A stretch of 13,977 bases of DNA from the NCBI GenBank assembly GCA_003223675.1, contig QHVW01000176.1:1-13977 (forward strand). Direction: 5' to 3'. Every line of letters begins with the position of its first letter. The stretch's first letter is position 1. The notes beneath the pieces were generated by a model. The model was not told where the DNA came from and made no database searches. It saw only the letters and a list, made by a program, of their open reading frames with translations. Made by a program: the position numbers and the translations under genes. Origin of the DNA: Acidobacteriota bacterium (lineage in GTDB: Bacteria; Acidobacteriota; Thermoanaerobaculia; Multivoradales; UBA5704). Below, in pieces: positions 5,927-13,923 of the stretch.

Positions 5927-8900
5927 ATGACCAAACCCCGATCCCGACCGTTTTACGACTTCCGCATCCAGGAGCTCGAGCAGGAGCTCCCCCGCTGCCA
6001 GGGAGACGCCGAAGCCCTCAACGTCCTGCTCCACGAGCTCAGCTTTCGTTTCACCAAAAGGGCGTCGGCTCTCAAGGAGCAGGTAGAGGAAGCTCTGAGA
6101 TCGGCTGAGGTCGCTCAGCGGCAGCCGTCTCCCCCTCGGCCTGTCGCCGTCCCGGTTCCGGATCGGCCCGCGAAGCCCCGGCCGTCTTCCGGGCCGCCGA
6201 ATTCTCCGGAGGCGATCCTCGACGCCTGGACGTCTCTGGAAGTGCTCTCACCCCAGACGTTCCGGCGCCCCGAAGATCTGGCGGGCGGGGAGAGCCGAGC
6301 GGTCGCCTCTCTGGAAACGGGGAAGCTCCCCTGGGAGGGTGTGGGAGAGAAGGCACGCCCGAACACGCGGCTGTTCTATCAGGTGGTGCTGGGGACGGTG
6401 GATTTCGGCGCCGCCATCGAGCAGCTCCTCTCCCTGTATACGGATACGCGGGTCGAGCGCCCGGCGGCGAAAGGCGAGGCCATCCTGGCCGCGGTGACGA
6501 TCGACCGGAATGGCCGACTGGTGGAGACGCCGGCCGCGGCTCTCTCCAGCTTCGCCTGGGGTATTCCTCATGCGCTGCGAGGCGACCTGACATCCCTCGC
6601 CGCGTGGCGAGCCGAGGAGGAGGAGCTCACGGAAGAGCTGGACGAGATCCTCCGCGGCTCCGGGGACGACGAGGACGAGCCCGTTCTGGATCGGGAAACG
6701 ATCCTGCGGGCCTATGAATGGCTCCTGAAGCGTCTCGGCCTGCCGCGGCAGCTCACGGCGCCGCCGCGCTTCGCCATTCGCGTCTATCTGCCGTTCAAGG
6801 GATTCGATCCACCCGAGCCACTTCTGCTCAACAGCTTCTTCCTCCGGGATCTCTCTGCCGCCAGGACCCTGTTCTCGGAGGGGCGAGCCACGAGCAACCT
6901 GCGTCTCTACATCGGAGAGCGAACGCCCGCAAGCACCAGGGATCTGCTACGGGATTGGGAGTCTCTCGAAACGGCCGTCGCCCCGAAGCTCACACCGCCA
7001 GCCCGCTGGCCGGGGAGAGGAAGGCACCCGCTGGTCCTTCTTCAGCAGGCAGCCGTCAATCTGGCCGTCCAGGAGCTCCGGTCCGGAGGAATTCTGGGGA
7101 TCAACGGCCCTCCGGGGACCGGCAAGACCACGCTGCTGCGCGATCTGGTGGCCGCGGTGGTCACCCAGCGCGCCGAGGTCATGGCGACTTTCGATGATCC
7201 CTCGACGGCCTTCAGTCACTCCGGGGAGAAGATCAACGTGGGACAAAAGTGGCTGCACCTCTACGAGGTAGATCCCCGCCTCCGGGGGTTCGAGATGGTC
7301 GTGGCTTCGTCTAACAACAAGGCCGTCGAAAACGTGAGTGGGGAATTGCCAGCGCTGAAGGCTGTCGCGGAGGACGCCCCGGATCTCCGGTATTTCAAGA
7401 CCCTCTCGGACGCGCTCTTCAAGGACAAGGAAGAGACTTGGGGGCTTTGCGCGGCGGTCCTCGGCAACGTCGCGAACCGCAGCCGGTTCAAGCAGACGTT
7501 CTGGTGGGATAATGACAGCGGTCTATCAACCTATCTCCTGGAGGCCGCCGGCACGCCGCAGGTCATCGAAGAGATTCATCCCGAAACCAAGGTCAGGATC
7601 ACCCGGCCGCCGCGCATCGTCACCCAGGAGAAGCCTCCCAGGAACCAGGAAGAGGCTTTACGCCGCTGGTGCCGGGCTCGCACCAATTTTCTTGCCGCGC
7701 TCGTCGAGAGCCGCAAGATGCTGGTGGTTGTGGAAAAGATCCGGGAGCTCGCGGCGGCCCTGCCACGCCTCGCCCGTGAGGAAGCCGAGGCGCAGGCTGC
7801 GTCATCGCTGGCTCGTGCGGCTCTGGACCGCTGTCAGGCCGCCGAGGAGAAGGCCCGGTCGTTGCACGCCGAGGCGCAGGGCCATCGGAGCAGCGCCGAG
7901 GCGCGGCTGGCGGAGCACGACCGCCGCCGGCCCGGCTGGCTCGCCCGTATTTTCCGGACGCGGAGCGCCCGGGAGTGGCAGTCGGCCAGGGCTCCACTGG
8001 CTGCGGGCTATGAGCAGGCCCAAACGGAGCTCTCTCGATCGGGACAAGAGCTCGCCCAAGCGGAGAAGGCTCACCAGGAAGCGGCGGCCCGCAGCCGGTC
8101 GGCCGAGAGTCTCCGGACCGCGGCGGCAGACCGTCACCGCGAGGCTCGGCACGAGGTGCGGACATGGCGCGAGAAGCTCGGCGACCGATTCCTCGACGAT
8201 GACTTCTGGGAGAGGGATCACGCGGAAAAACAGCAGACTCCGCCCTGGCTGGACGCCGGACAGCAGCGCTTGCGCGACGGCGCCTTCGTGGCCGCCATGG
8301 CCCTTCACCGCGCCTTTATCGATGCCGCCGCGAAGCCCTTGCGCCACAACCTGGGAGCCTTGATGAATCTCTTTGGCGGACGGACCTTGCCGACCGCCGA
8401 GAAGAGGGCGCTGATCCCGGACCTCTGGTCCTCCCTGTTCCTCGTGGTTCCCCTGGTCTCGACCACGTTCGCTTCCGTGGAGAGGATGCTCCGCGATCTC
8501 CCTCCGGAGAGCCTGGGATGGCTTTTCGTGGACGAGGCCGGGCAGGCCTTGCCCCAGGCGGCGGTCGGAGCGATCTTCCGGACGCGTCGCGCCGTCGTGG
8601 TGGGCGATCCGGCGCAGATCGAGCCGGTCGTGACCCTTCCCGACCGGTTGACCCAGGCGATCTGCCGGCACTTCGGGGTCGATCCGGATCGTTTCAACGC
8701 ACCGGACGCCTCGGTCCAGGCGCTCGCCGATGCCGCGAGCCCATTCCTGACCGAGCTTGAAAGCCGGCAAGGGAGCCGCAGGATCGGTGCGCCGCTCCTG
8801 GTTCATCGCCGGTGCAGCGAGCCCATGTTCGGCATCTCGAACGCGGTGGCCTATGACCACCTGATGGTGCAGGGAAAGGTGGCGAAACCTTCTGTGATCG

Positions 8901-9391
8901 GCGAGCTCCTGGGTGCGTCACGATGGATCCACATCCAGGGAAGCGCTGAAGAGAAGTGGTGCCCGGAGGAGGGGCAGGCGGTCCTGAAGCTCCTGGATAA
9001 GCTGACAAACCTGGAGCTCAATCCGAATGCTGATGCGCCGAACGTTTATATCATCACACCTTTCGTCGTGGTGGCCGACCGTCTGCGCAGGCTGGTCGAG
9101 GAAAGTGGTCTTCTGGTGCGGGCAAAAGAGCCGCGGCAGTGGATCTACGAGCGGATCGGAACGGTCCACACCGTCCAGGGACGGGAGGCGGAGGCAGTGA
9201 TCTTTGTCTTGGGGGCTCCCGCACCCGGCCAGACCGGAGCGCGCGCCTGGGCCGGCGGACGGCCGAATCTGCTCAACGTGGCCGTGACGCGGGCTCAGGA
9301 GCGGATCTACGTGATCGGCAACCGCGAGCTCTGGCGGCAAGCTGGTGTCTTCCGCGAGTTGGACGCGAGGCTTCCTCCCTCGGGCAGGTAG
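5927..9391 (+). CDS. superfamily 1 helicase, Upf1/DNA2-like, with coiled-coil insertion
   Basis: An 1154-aa ATPase with the full SF1 motif set: Walker A GPPGTGKT (394-401), a motif Ia-like ASSNNKAVENV (about 460-470), Walker B DEAGQA (869-874), GDPAQIEP (893-900), VHTVQGREAEAV (about 1080-1091) and NVAVTRAQER (1117-1126). The DEAGQA and VTRAQ forms are typical of the AAA_11/AAA_12 (COG1112) group acting on RNA or DNA. Residues 1-390 form a large N-terminal region I do not recognise, starting with a charged helical stretch. Residues about 586-755, between motifs Ia and II, are Ala/Glu/Arg-rich and predicted coiled coil, broken by RPGWLARIFRTRSAREW. Two longer start choices exist (in-frame from 5810), but these would overlap the LanB gene and read through its C-terminus in another frame; 5927 is the better start. 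Large standalone COG1112-type helicases occur in several antiphage systems, so a defence role is possible but unproven. I see no partner gene. Confidence 0.88.
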   Translation: MTKPRSRPFYDFRIQELEQELPRCQGDAEALNVLLHELSFRFTKRASALKEQVEEALRSAEVAQRQPSPPRPVAVPVPDRPAKPRPSSGPPNSPEAILDAWTSLEVLSPQTFRRPEDLAGGESRAVASLETGKLPWEGVGEKARPNTRLFYQVVLGTVDFGAAIEQLLSLYTDTRVERPAAKGEAILAAVTIDRNGRLVETPAAALSSFAWGIPHALRGDLTSLAAWRAEEEELTEELDEILRGSGDDEDEPVLDRETILRAYEWLLKRLGLPRQLTAPPRFAIRVYLPFKGFDPPEPLLLNSFFLRDLSAARTLFSEGRATSNLRLYIGERTPASTRDLLRDWESLETAVAPKLTPPARWPGRGRHPLVLLQQAAVNLAVQELRSGGILGINGPPGTGKTTLLRDLVAAVVTQRAEVMATFDDPSTAFSHSGEKINVGQKWLHLYEVDPRLRGFEMVVASSNNKAVENVSGELPALKAVAEDAPDLRYFKTLSDALFKDKEETWGLCAAVLGNVANRSRFKQTFWWDNDSGLSTYLLEAAGTPQVIEEIHPETKVRITRPPRIVTQEKPPRNQEEALRRWCRARTNFLAALVESRKMLVVVEKIRELAAALPRLAREEAEAQAASSLARAALDRCQAAEEKARSLHAEAQGHRSSAEARLAEHDRRRPGWLARIFRTRSAREWQSARAPLAAGYEQAQTELSRSGQELAQAEKAHQEAAARSRSAESLRTAAADRHREARHEVRTWREKLGDRFLDDDFWERDHAEKQQTPPWLDAGQQRLRDGAFVAAMALHRAFIDAAAKPLRHNLGALMNLFGGRTLPTAEKRALIPDLWSSLFLVVPLVSTTFASVERMLRDLPPESLGWLFVDEAGQALPQAAVGAIFRTRRAVVVGDPAQIEPVVTLPDRLTQAICRHFGVDPDRFNAPDASVQALADAASPFLTELESRQGSRRIGAPLLVHRRCSEPMFGISNAVAYDHLMVQGKVAKPSVIGELLGASRWIHIQGSAEEKWCPEEGQAVLKLLDKLTNLELNPNADAPNVYIITPFVVVADRLRRLVEESGLLVRAKEPRQWIYERIGTVHTVQGREAEAVIFVLGAPAPGQTGARAWAGGRPNLLNVAVTRAQERIYVIGNRELWRQAGVFRELDARLPPSGR

Positions 9392-9610
9392 AGTGATCGC
9401 TATTGAGAGCTGGGATCGCTTGCTTGTTTGATCTCGCTCAGCGGCGGCCACTCGGAGTCAACGCCTGAGGGAGGGCTGTGAGAGCGAAACAGGAGCGGTC
9501 GTGTGGCTGCATGGCGATCCTCCTTGTAATGTTCTCACTTCAAGATGTTCGGTGGGGCGAAAACGTTTCGGGCCACCCGCCCACCTCAGTTATGCAACAC
9601 TCCCCCGCGC
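9392..9610. other. intergenic gap between helicase and S41 protease
   Basis: This 219-bp gap has no recognisable gene. The only candidate signal is TGTAATGT with TAATGT at 9527-9532, an extended -10-like sequence, without a good -35 hexamer. It would place a transcription start near 9539, just upstream of an alternative protease start at 9545. A short direct repeat, GATCGCT, appears twice just after the helicase stop. No strong terminator hairpin was seen. Confidence 0.4.
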
Positions 9611-11299
9611 ATGCTCCCTGCCTTCACCTTCCTCCTCGCCGCGCTGACCGTCCTGCTGGCGGCGGCGATCGCCGCGGGCCTCCGGCGTCCTTTGGCGCGG
9701 TGGGTCTCCCCGCTCGCCGGGGCTCTCGCGGTGTTGATGGCGGGGCAGGCGTTGTGGAGCTTGCGGACGTCGCCGCTGGCGCTGTTGGCTTCGGTGCCGC
9801 TCGCCGCCGGGGTGGCGATGCTGGGATTGGCGGCGTTTCCGCGACGGGTGGGCCATCCTCCCGGGGCGCTGCGCCGGATTGCCGCGGCGGTAGGGATCGT
9901 GCTGGCCGTGGACGGAGCCGTGCGGTGGAGCGAGCTTCCCCCGTTGCCGCGCCCCCGCCATCACGCGTCCCTGTTGGCAGGGGAGAAGACGGAGACCAAT
10001 CTGGCGGCGTTCTCGTGGTCCCACGCCTTCGACGCCCTGTGCGCCAAGCTGGCGGCCGAGTATCCGTTCACCCAATGGAAGAGGATCGACTGGGCCGCTC
10101 TCAGAGCCCGGTTCGCCCCGCGCGTCCGCGACGCCGAGGCGCGCAGGGATGACCGGGCCTACTACCGGACCCTACGGGCGTTCGCCTGGAGCATCCCGGA
10201 CGGCCACGTCGATCTGCGGGGGGACGACCGCGGGCTCCGGGAGGCGGAGGCGGGCGGCGGGTATGGCCTCGGGCTGGCCGAGCTCGACGACGGCCGGGTG
10301 ATGGCGGCCCGGGTGGATGCCGGCGGCCCGGCGGCGCGCGCCGGCCTCCAGGTGGGAGCCGAGGTGCTGGCCTGGAACGGCGGTCCGGTGCGGTCGGCTC
10401 TGGAGAGGGTGAGCGTCGACTGGAGCGAGGAGCCTCCCGCCACCGCCGAGGGGCGCCGTCTCCAGCGCCTCCGCTTCCTCACCCACGGCCGCGTCGGAGC
10501 CCACGCGGCGATCGGCTACCGGAACCCCGGCGCCCCCGCGGCCTCCACGGCCGAGATGGAGGCGGTGCCGGAGGCGTACCCCCGGCCGACGGGGACCCGT
10601 TGGGACGTCTTCTTTGGCGATCCGATCTCCATCAAGAAGCTGCCGGACGGCACCGGCTACATCCAGGTGAAATTCGAGCTGCCCACGTTCTGGGATCTGA
10701 TGCCGGAGCGGGAGGTCCGCGGCGCCCTCCGGCGGTTCCTCAAGGCGGGCGCGCCCGGGATCGTGATCGACGTCCGCGGCAACACCGGCGGGCAGGACGA
10801 GATCGTGCCGCGCATCACCGCCTTCTTCCAGCCGCGCCCGCGGATCTACGAGATCGCGGGCCTCTACGATCCGGTCACGGCGCTCTTCCGGCCGCATCCG
10901 GAGACCGCGGTGCGCGTCCAGCCGCGGCGGCCGTACTGGCCGCGCCGGGTGGCGGTGCTGGTCAACACGGACACCTTCAGCGCCGGCGAGGGCATCCCTC
11001 TGGCCCTGCGCGGCCTGCCGAACGTGGCCATCTTCGGCTGGCGCGGCACGCAAGGATCGTTCGGAGTGGGGGAGAAGACCGTCCACCTGCCGGACGGCCT
11101 CGACTTCATCTTCCCCCAGGGGCAATCGCTCGACGGCCAATACCAGATCCAGCTCGACAGCGACGCCTCCGGGCGTGGAGGGGTGCCGCTGGATCATCGC
11201 GTGGCTCTCGACGAGGCGGCGTTCGACGCGGCGTTCCGGCAGGGGAGGGACGTTATCCTGGAGGCGGCGATAGGATGGATTCGGAAAGGAGCTCCATGA
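9611..11299 (+). CDS. membrane-anchored S41 family (tricorn-like) serine peptidase
   Basis: A 562-aa protein. The first 105 or so residues hold about four hydrophobic segments (near 1-23, 32-52, 57-78 and 87-105), so the protease part is probably anchored and extracytoplasmic. After a helical region with PDGHVDL (196-202, candidate catalytic His199) comes a PDZ-like segment at about 216-265 (GYGLGLAEL, then GGPAARAGLQVGAEVLAWNG). The S41 core follows with VIDVRGNTGG, then NTDTFSAGEG with nucleophile candidate Ser457, and GTQGSFG (479-485). The Lys found about 25 residues after the nucleophile in Prc/CtpA is absent (Gly482 there). That points to the tricorn/IRBP-like branch, which uses His. 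The substrate is unknown. An upstream in-frame ATG at 9545 is possible; 9611 was chosen because it begins directly at the first hydrophobic segment, but neither has a Shine-Dalgarno. The stop overlaps the next start as ATGA, so the two are co-translated. Confidence 0.82.
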   Translation: MLPAFTFLLAALTVLLAAAIAAGLRRPLARWVSPLAGALAVLMAGQALWSLRTSPLALLASVPLAAGVAMLGLAAFPRRVGHPPGALRRIAAAVGIVLAVDGAVRWSELPPLPRPRHHASLLAGEKTETNLAAFSWSHAFDALCAKLAAEYPFTQWKRIDWAALRARFAPRVRDAEARRDDRAYYRTLRAFAWSIPDGHVDLRGDDRGLREAEAGGGYGLGLAELDDGRVMAARVDAGGPAARAGLQVGAEVLAWNGGPVRSALERVSVDWSEEPPATAEGRRLQRLRFLTHGRVGAHAAIGYRNPGAPAASTAEMEAVPEAYPRPTGTRWDVFFGDPISIKKLPDGTGYIQVKFELPTFWDLMPEREVRGALRRFLKAGAPGIVIDVRGNTGGQDEIVPRITAFFQPRPRIYEIAGLYDPVTALFRPHPETAVRVQPRRPYWPRRVAVLVNTDTFSAGEGIPLALRGLPNVAIFGWRGTQGSFGVGEKTVHLPDGLDFIFPQGQSLDGQYQIQLDSDASGRGGVPLDHRVALDEAAFDAAFRQGRDVILEAAIGWIRKGAP

Positions 11300-12261
11300 A
11301 AGCCGCGGTGATCGACGCGTATGGGGGGAGCGACCGGCTCCAGGTGCGGGAGGTTCCGGAGCCGGGAGAGCCCGGGCCGGGGCAGGTCCGCCTGCGGGTG
11401 CGGGCGGCGAGCGTCAATCCCATCGATTGGAAGATGCGCCGCGGCAGCCTGCGGCTCGTCATGCCGGCGAAATTTCCCCTGATCCTCGGCCACGACGCGG
11501 CCGGCGAGGTCGACGCGATCGGCCCCGAGGTGACCCGTTTCCAGGTGGGGGACGCGGTCTTCGGCATGGTCGATCCGCGCTCTCCCGGAGGCTCCTACGC
11601 CGAGCTGGCGCTGGCCCGGGAATCCGCGCTCGCGGCCATGCCCCAGTCGCTCTCCTTCGAGGAGGCCGCGGCGCTGCCGGTCGCCGGCCTGACCGCCCTC
11701 CAGGCCCTGCGCGACAAGGGCGAGTTGGTGGGGGGAGAGACGGTGGTGATCAACGGCGCCTCCGGCGGCGTGGGCCATCTCGCCGTGCAGATCGGCGTCA
11801 CCGTGGGAGCCCAGGTGACGGGCACCGCCAGCCGCGGCAACCTGGAATTCGTCCGCTCCCTGGGCGCCCGCGAGGCGATCGATTACGAGGAGGAGGACTT
11901 CGCCGGCCGCGACGACGCCTGGGACGTGATCTTCGACGTGGCCGGCACCCGGAATTATCAGGATTGCGAGCCCTCACTCTCCCGGGACGGCGGGATCTAC
12001 GTGACCACCCAGGTCGGTCCGCGCTCGTTCCTCAACGGGCTCTTCACCGGGCTGACGGCCCTCTTCGGTCAGAAGAAGCGGTCCCGCTGGATCACCGTGC
12101 AGACCAAGCCCGAGGATCTCGCCTTCCTCGCCCGGCTGGTGGAGCAGGGGAGGCTCCGGCCGGAGATCCACGAAGCCTTCCCCCTGAGCCGCATCCGCGA
12201 GGCCCACGACCTCAGCGAGCGGGGCGGCGTGCGGGGGAAGATCGCGGTGCGGGTGGAGTAG
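11296..12261 (+). CDS. NAD(P)H quinone oxidoreductase-like MDR dehydrogenase
   Basis: A 321-aa medium-chain dehydrogenase/reductase. It opens with MKAAVIDAYGG and contains SVNPIDWKMRRG (about 39-50), GHDAAGEV (65-72), GDAVFGM, and the nucleotide-binding loop NGASGGVG (153-160, AxxGxxG). The position that is a zinc-ligand Glu in GHE of zinc alcohol dehydrogenases is Asp67, and the structural-zinc Cys cluster is missing. It therefore belongs to the zinc-free quinone oxidoreductase/zeta-crystallin branch, which reduces quinones or enones with NADPH. The substrate is not predictable. The start is firm: GGAAAGGAG at 11283-11291 is 4 nt before the ATG, which overlaps the protease stop. The gene converges on the minus-strand genes, with 2 bp separating the two stop codons. 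Confidence 0.92.
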   Translation: MKAAVIDAYGGSDRLQVREVPEPGEPGPGQVRLRVRAASVNPIDWKMRRGSLRLVMPAKFPLILGHDAAGEVDAIGPEVTRFQVGDAVFGMVDPRSPGGSYAELALARESALAAMPQSLSFEEAAALPVAGLTALQALRDKGELVGGETVVINGASGGVGHLAVQIGVTVGAQVTGTASRGNLEFVRSLGAREAIDYEEEDFAGRDDAWDVIFDVAGTRNYQDCEPSLSRDGGIYVTTQVGPRSFLNGLFTGLTALFGQKKRSRWITVQTKPEDLAFLARLVEQGRLRPEIHEAFPLSRIREAHDLSERGGVRGKIAVRVE

Positions 12262-12263
12262 CC

Positions 12264-12560
12264 TCACGCTCCGCCACCAGCCGCTTGGGCGCGTTGAGCC
12301 GCCAGGCCTCTTCGATCAGGTGCTCGATCTTGGTCCGTGATGTAAAAGGTTTCCGGATTGGCCGCCATCAGCATCTCGCGGGCGTCGAAACCCACCTTGA
12401 GCACGAGCGTCTCGCCGTCCTCCCACAGCCGGGCGAATAGCCTTCCGCGTACCCGGAGGCCGGGAGTGCCGTAACAAGGACCTTCCTCGACGCCGGGGAG
12501 CGCCAGCGCGATCTCGCGGACTGTTTCGTAGGTAACCAGCCCGGCTCGGGTCTTCGCCAT
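12264..12560 (-). pseudogene. YjbR/MmcQ-like DNA-binding protein gene with internal deletion and frameshift
   Basis: The intact part encodes a YjbR/MmcQ-type (PF04237-like) protein: VREIALALPGVEEGPCYGTP, GRLFARLWEDGETLVLKVG, then MLMAANPETFYITD. In intact family members that last block is followed by an H-Y-x-x-YP-x-VLVRL stretch and a C-terminal AWR..APKRL helix. Here the open frame instead runs into a low-complexity tail (QDRAPDRR...AAGGGA) and stops at 12264. Reading the shifted frame from about 12331 gives KIEHLIEEAWRLNAPKRLVA, which is exactly the expected family C-terminus. So roughly 15-20 codons are missing, with a net frame change, near 12328-12336. The gene is likely non-functional, although a truncated 98-aa protein could still be made. 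It starts 1 nt after the Uma2 stop and was co-transcribed with it. Confidence 0.75.
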
Positions 12561-12561
12561 C

Positions 12562-13425
12562 TCAGGGCTCCGATGTGACCTCGTCGGCGGAGGAAGCCAT
12601 GACGGCCCGGCGCAACCATCGCTTTAATCGATCGAGATCCTGACAGCCCAGGATCTCCTGCCGCTGTGCCTCAACTACAGGGATGCTGCGCTCTTCCAGA
12701 ATCTCAAGAATGTCCTCAGCCTTGGCTTTAATTTCTCCCTTGGCCACTCCCCTGGCCTCGGCGGCAGCCTCCCGCTTCCGAATCGCTGGGTTGCCCTTGG
12801 CAGCCAGGGCCTCGACCACCGCAGAATCGGCTTTCGCGGCATCGAGTAGGTCAGCCACTTGGAGCGGCGTCACGAGACAGGGGTCCTCGATACTGGCGTC
12901 GGACCCCAAACGGCGCCAACTCTCGCTCTTGGGAGACCACTCGCAGACCCGGTGCGCTTTCTTCACCCACACCGCGAAGATCCGCCGCACGCCCCGGCGC
13001 TGCATCCGGCGGGCCTTCTCCGTCACGACCCCCTCGTTCTGCTCCGAGACCACCTCGAAGGCGATCTCCTCCAGATAGCGTGCGTCCGTTGCCGGGTCCA
13101 CGCCCTCCTTGTAGATACAGGCATCGCTGGCGAAGTCCGACTCCTGATCGTGCCGGGTGAGCAGGTCTGCCGAGGCAATATACCCAGGAGCGACCAGAGC
13201 TTGTAGGACGTAGTCCAGCCGGCTCTGCTGGTTGGCGTGGGGTGGATTGGCCGGCATGGCAACGATCCGGTGGCCGCCGATGATCTCGTCGCGCGTCACC
13301 TCCGGCTCGACCAAATGATCGTCGACCCGCGGGAAGGGGCCGCCAAGGCCCGGCAGGTGCCGAGGAGCGCCCCCGCCGGAGCGGCCAGGCGCTTTGAGAT
13401 CGTAGCCTCTGCGGTTCTCGTCCAT
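12562..13425 (-). CDS. Uma2-family putative endonuclease (DUF820, PD-(D/E)XK fold)
   Basis: A 287-aa protein from the ATG at 13425. The nuclease-like core runs about residues 38-165. Candidate PD-(D/E)XK residues are Asp101 in SDFASDACI, Glu124 in AFEVVSE and Lys137 in TEKARRMQRRGVRRIFAVWV. A charged helical tail (about 205-275) ends in DILEILEERSIPVVEAQRQE and DRLKRWLRRA, a tail often appended to nuclease-like proteins of this type. The family is abundant and mostly uncharacterised; substrate and role are unknown. The start is uncertain. ATG 13425 has TAAGAT exactly 7 nt upstream, mirroring the divergent MntA gene. ATG 13434 is overlapped by that element. A GTG at 13455 has GGGAGG five nt upstream and would add 10 residues. 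It is divergent from the nucleotidyltransferase gene and followed 1 nt later by the YjbR remnant. Confidence 0.8.
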   Translation of the reverse strand: MDENRRGYDLKAPGRSGGGAPRHLPGLGGPFPRVDDHLVEPEVTRDEIIGGHRIVAMPANPPHANQQSRLDYVLQALVAPGYIASADLLTRHDQESDFASDACIYKEGVDPATDARYLEEIAFEVVSEQNEGVVTEKARRMQRRGVRRIFAVWVKKAHRVCEWSPKSESWRRLGSDASIEDPCLVTPLQVADLLDAAKADSAVVEALAAKGNPAIRKREAAAEARGVAKGEIKAKAEDILEILEERSIPVVEAQRQEILGCQDLDRLKRWLRRAVMASSADEVTSEP

Positions 13426-13432
13426 GGCCGAC

Positions 13433-13438
13433 ATCTTA
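13433..13438 (-). promoter_or_regulatory. -10-like TAAGAT of the Uma2 gene (leaderless candidate)
   Basis: On the minus strand TAAGAT is followed by 7 nt and then the ATG at 13425. The same hexamer and spacing occurs at the divergent gene. No Shine-Dalgarno lies before this ATG. Transcription would begin at or next to the start codon. No -35 box is convincing. Confidence 0.4.
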
Positions 13439-13555
13439 GCAGAGAAAAACGGCACTTGCACCTCCCGCGTCTATTCCAGGATGCGGGAAAGCGTATCGCT
13501 TCGACGCGACCTGGAGCATGGAATCGCTCCTCGTGGGAGGGCGAGAATCCCCGTG

Positions 13556-13561
13556 TAAGAT
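13556..13561 (+). promoter_or_regulatory. -10-like TAAGAT of the nucleotidyltransferase gene (leaderless candidate)
   Basis: TAAGAT is followed by 7 nt (ATCCGCC) and the ATG at 13569, with no Shine-Dalgarno. It is the mirror image of the element in front of the divergent Uma2 gene. No good -35 hexamer is seen around 13533-13538. Confidence 0.4.
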
Positions 13562-13568
13562 ATCCGCC

Positions 13569-13904
13569 ATGTCCGCCGTCACGACAAAGCAGGAGATCCT
13601 CCACCGGATTCAGACGCACCGGGAAGAGATCCGCGCCCTTGGAGTCGAAGGACTCGGCCTCTTCGGCTCGTTCGTCCGCGGGGAACAGGGCCCGGAGAGC
13701 GACGTCGATCTCCTCGTGCGTTTTCGGCCTCAGGAGAAGACCTTCGACAATTTCATGGGGCTGGCGTTCCTTTTGGAGGATGTCCTACAACGGCGGGTCG
13801 AGCTCGTGACGACGGAGGGATTGAGCCCGTATATTGGGCCTCACATCCTTGAAGAGGTCCAGGATGTCGGTCTCGACGCGGGAGATCCTCAAGCACATCA
13901 CTGA
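13569..13904 (+). CDS. mntA: MntA-type minimal nucleotidyltransferase antitoxin
   Basis: A 111-aa minimal nucleotidyltransferase. It shows the exact GSX10DXD signature, with GSFVRG at 33-38 and SDVDLLV at 44-50 (metal ligands Asp45 and Asp47). The third acidic position is Glu78 in RRVELV, where Asp is more usual. Members of this family AMPylate and silence a HepT RNase toxin encoded next to them. The C-terminal SPYIGPHILEEV block is also typical of these antitoxins. An upstream in-frame ATG at 13518 is possible, but its extension is not conserved-looking; 13569 starts right at the family N-terminus. The expected partner toxin begins in an overlapping frame at 13864 but is cut short, so this antitoxin may be orphaned. 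The gene symbol is assigned by family, not by orthology. Confidence 0.85.
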   Translation: MSAVTTKQEILHRIQTHREEIRALGVEGLGLFGSFVRGEQGPESDVDLLVRFRPQEKTFDNFMGLAFLLEDVLQRRVELVTTEGLSPYIGPHILEEVQDVGLDAGDPQAHH

Positions 13905-13923
13905 GATGCGCGCTACTTCTTGA
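13864..13923 (+). pseudogene. truncated HepT-like (DUF86) toxin start
   Basis: An ATG at 13864, inside the end of the nucleotidyltransferase gene, opens a frame MSVSTREILKHITEM that resembles the first helix of HepT/DUF86 toxins, which commonly begin in this overlapping position. The frame stops at TGA 13921-13923 after 19 codons. In another frame, DARYFL can be read from about 13897, as expected for the next residues of the helix (usually DEARYLL), so a small indel near 13890-13900 is likely. What follows to the window end (13924-13977) is less GC-rich and does not continue a recognisable HepT sequence. Either the toxin is a remnant or the sequence has an error here. Identification rests on a short match and on gene context. 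Confidence 0.5.

Noticed and set aside
7802..8860. 352-aa minus-strand frame inside the helicase
   Set aside because: Antisense of the coiled-coil and motif II region of a well-supported helicase; no domain signatures.
12683..13206. Plus-strand frames opposite the Uma2 gene
   Set aside because: Low-complexity shadows; the minus strand carries the conserved nuclease motifs.
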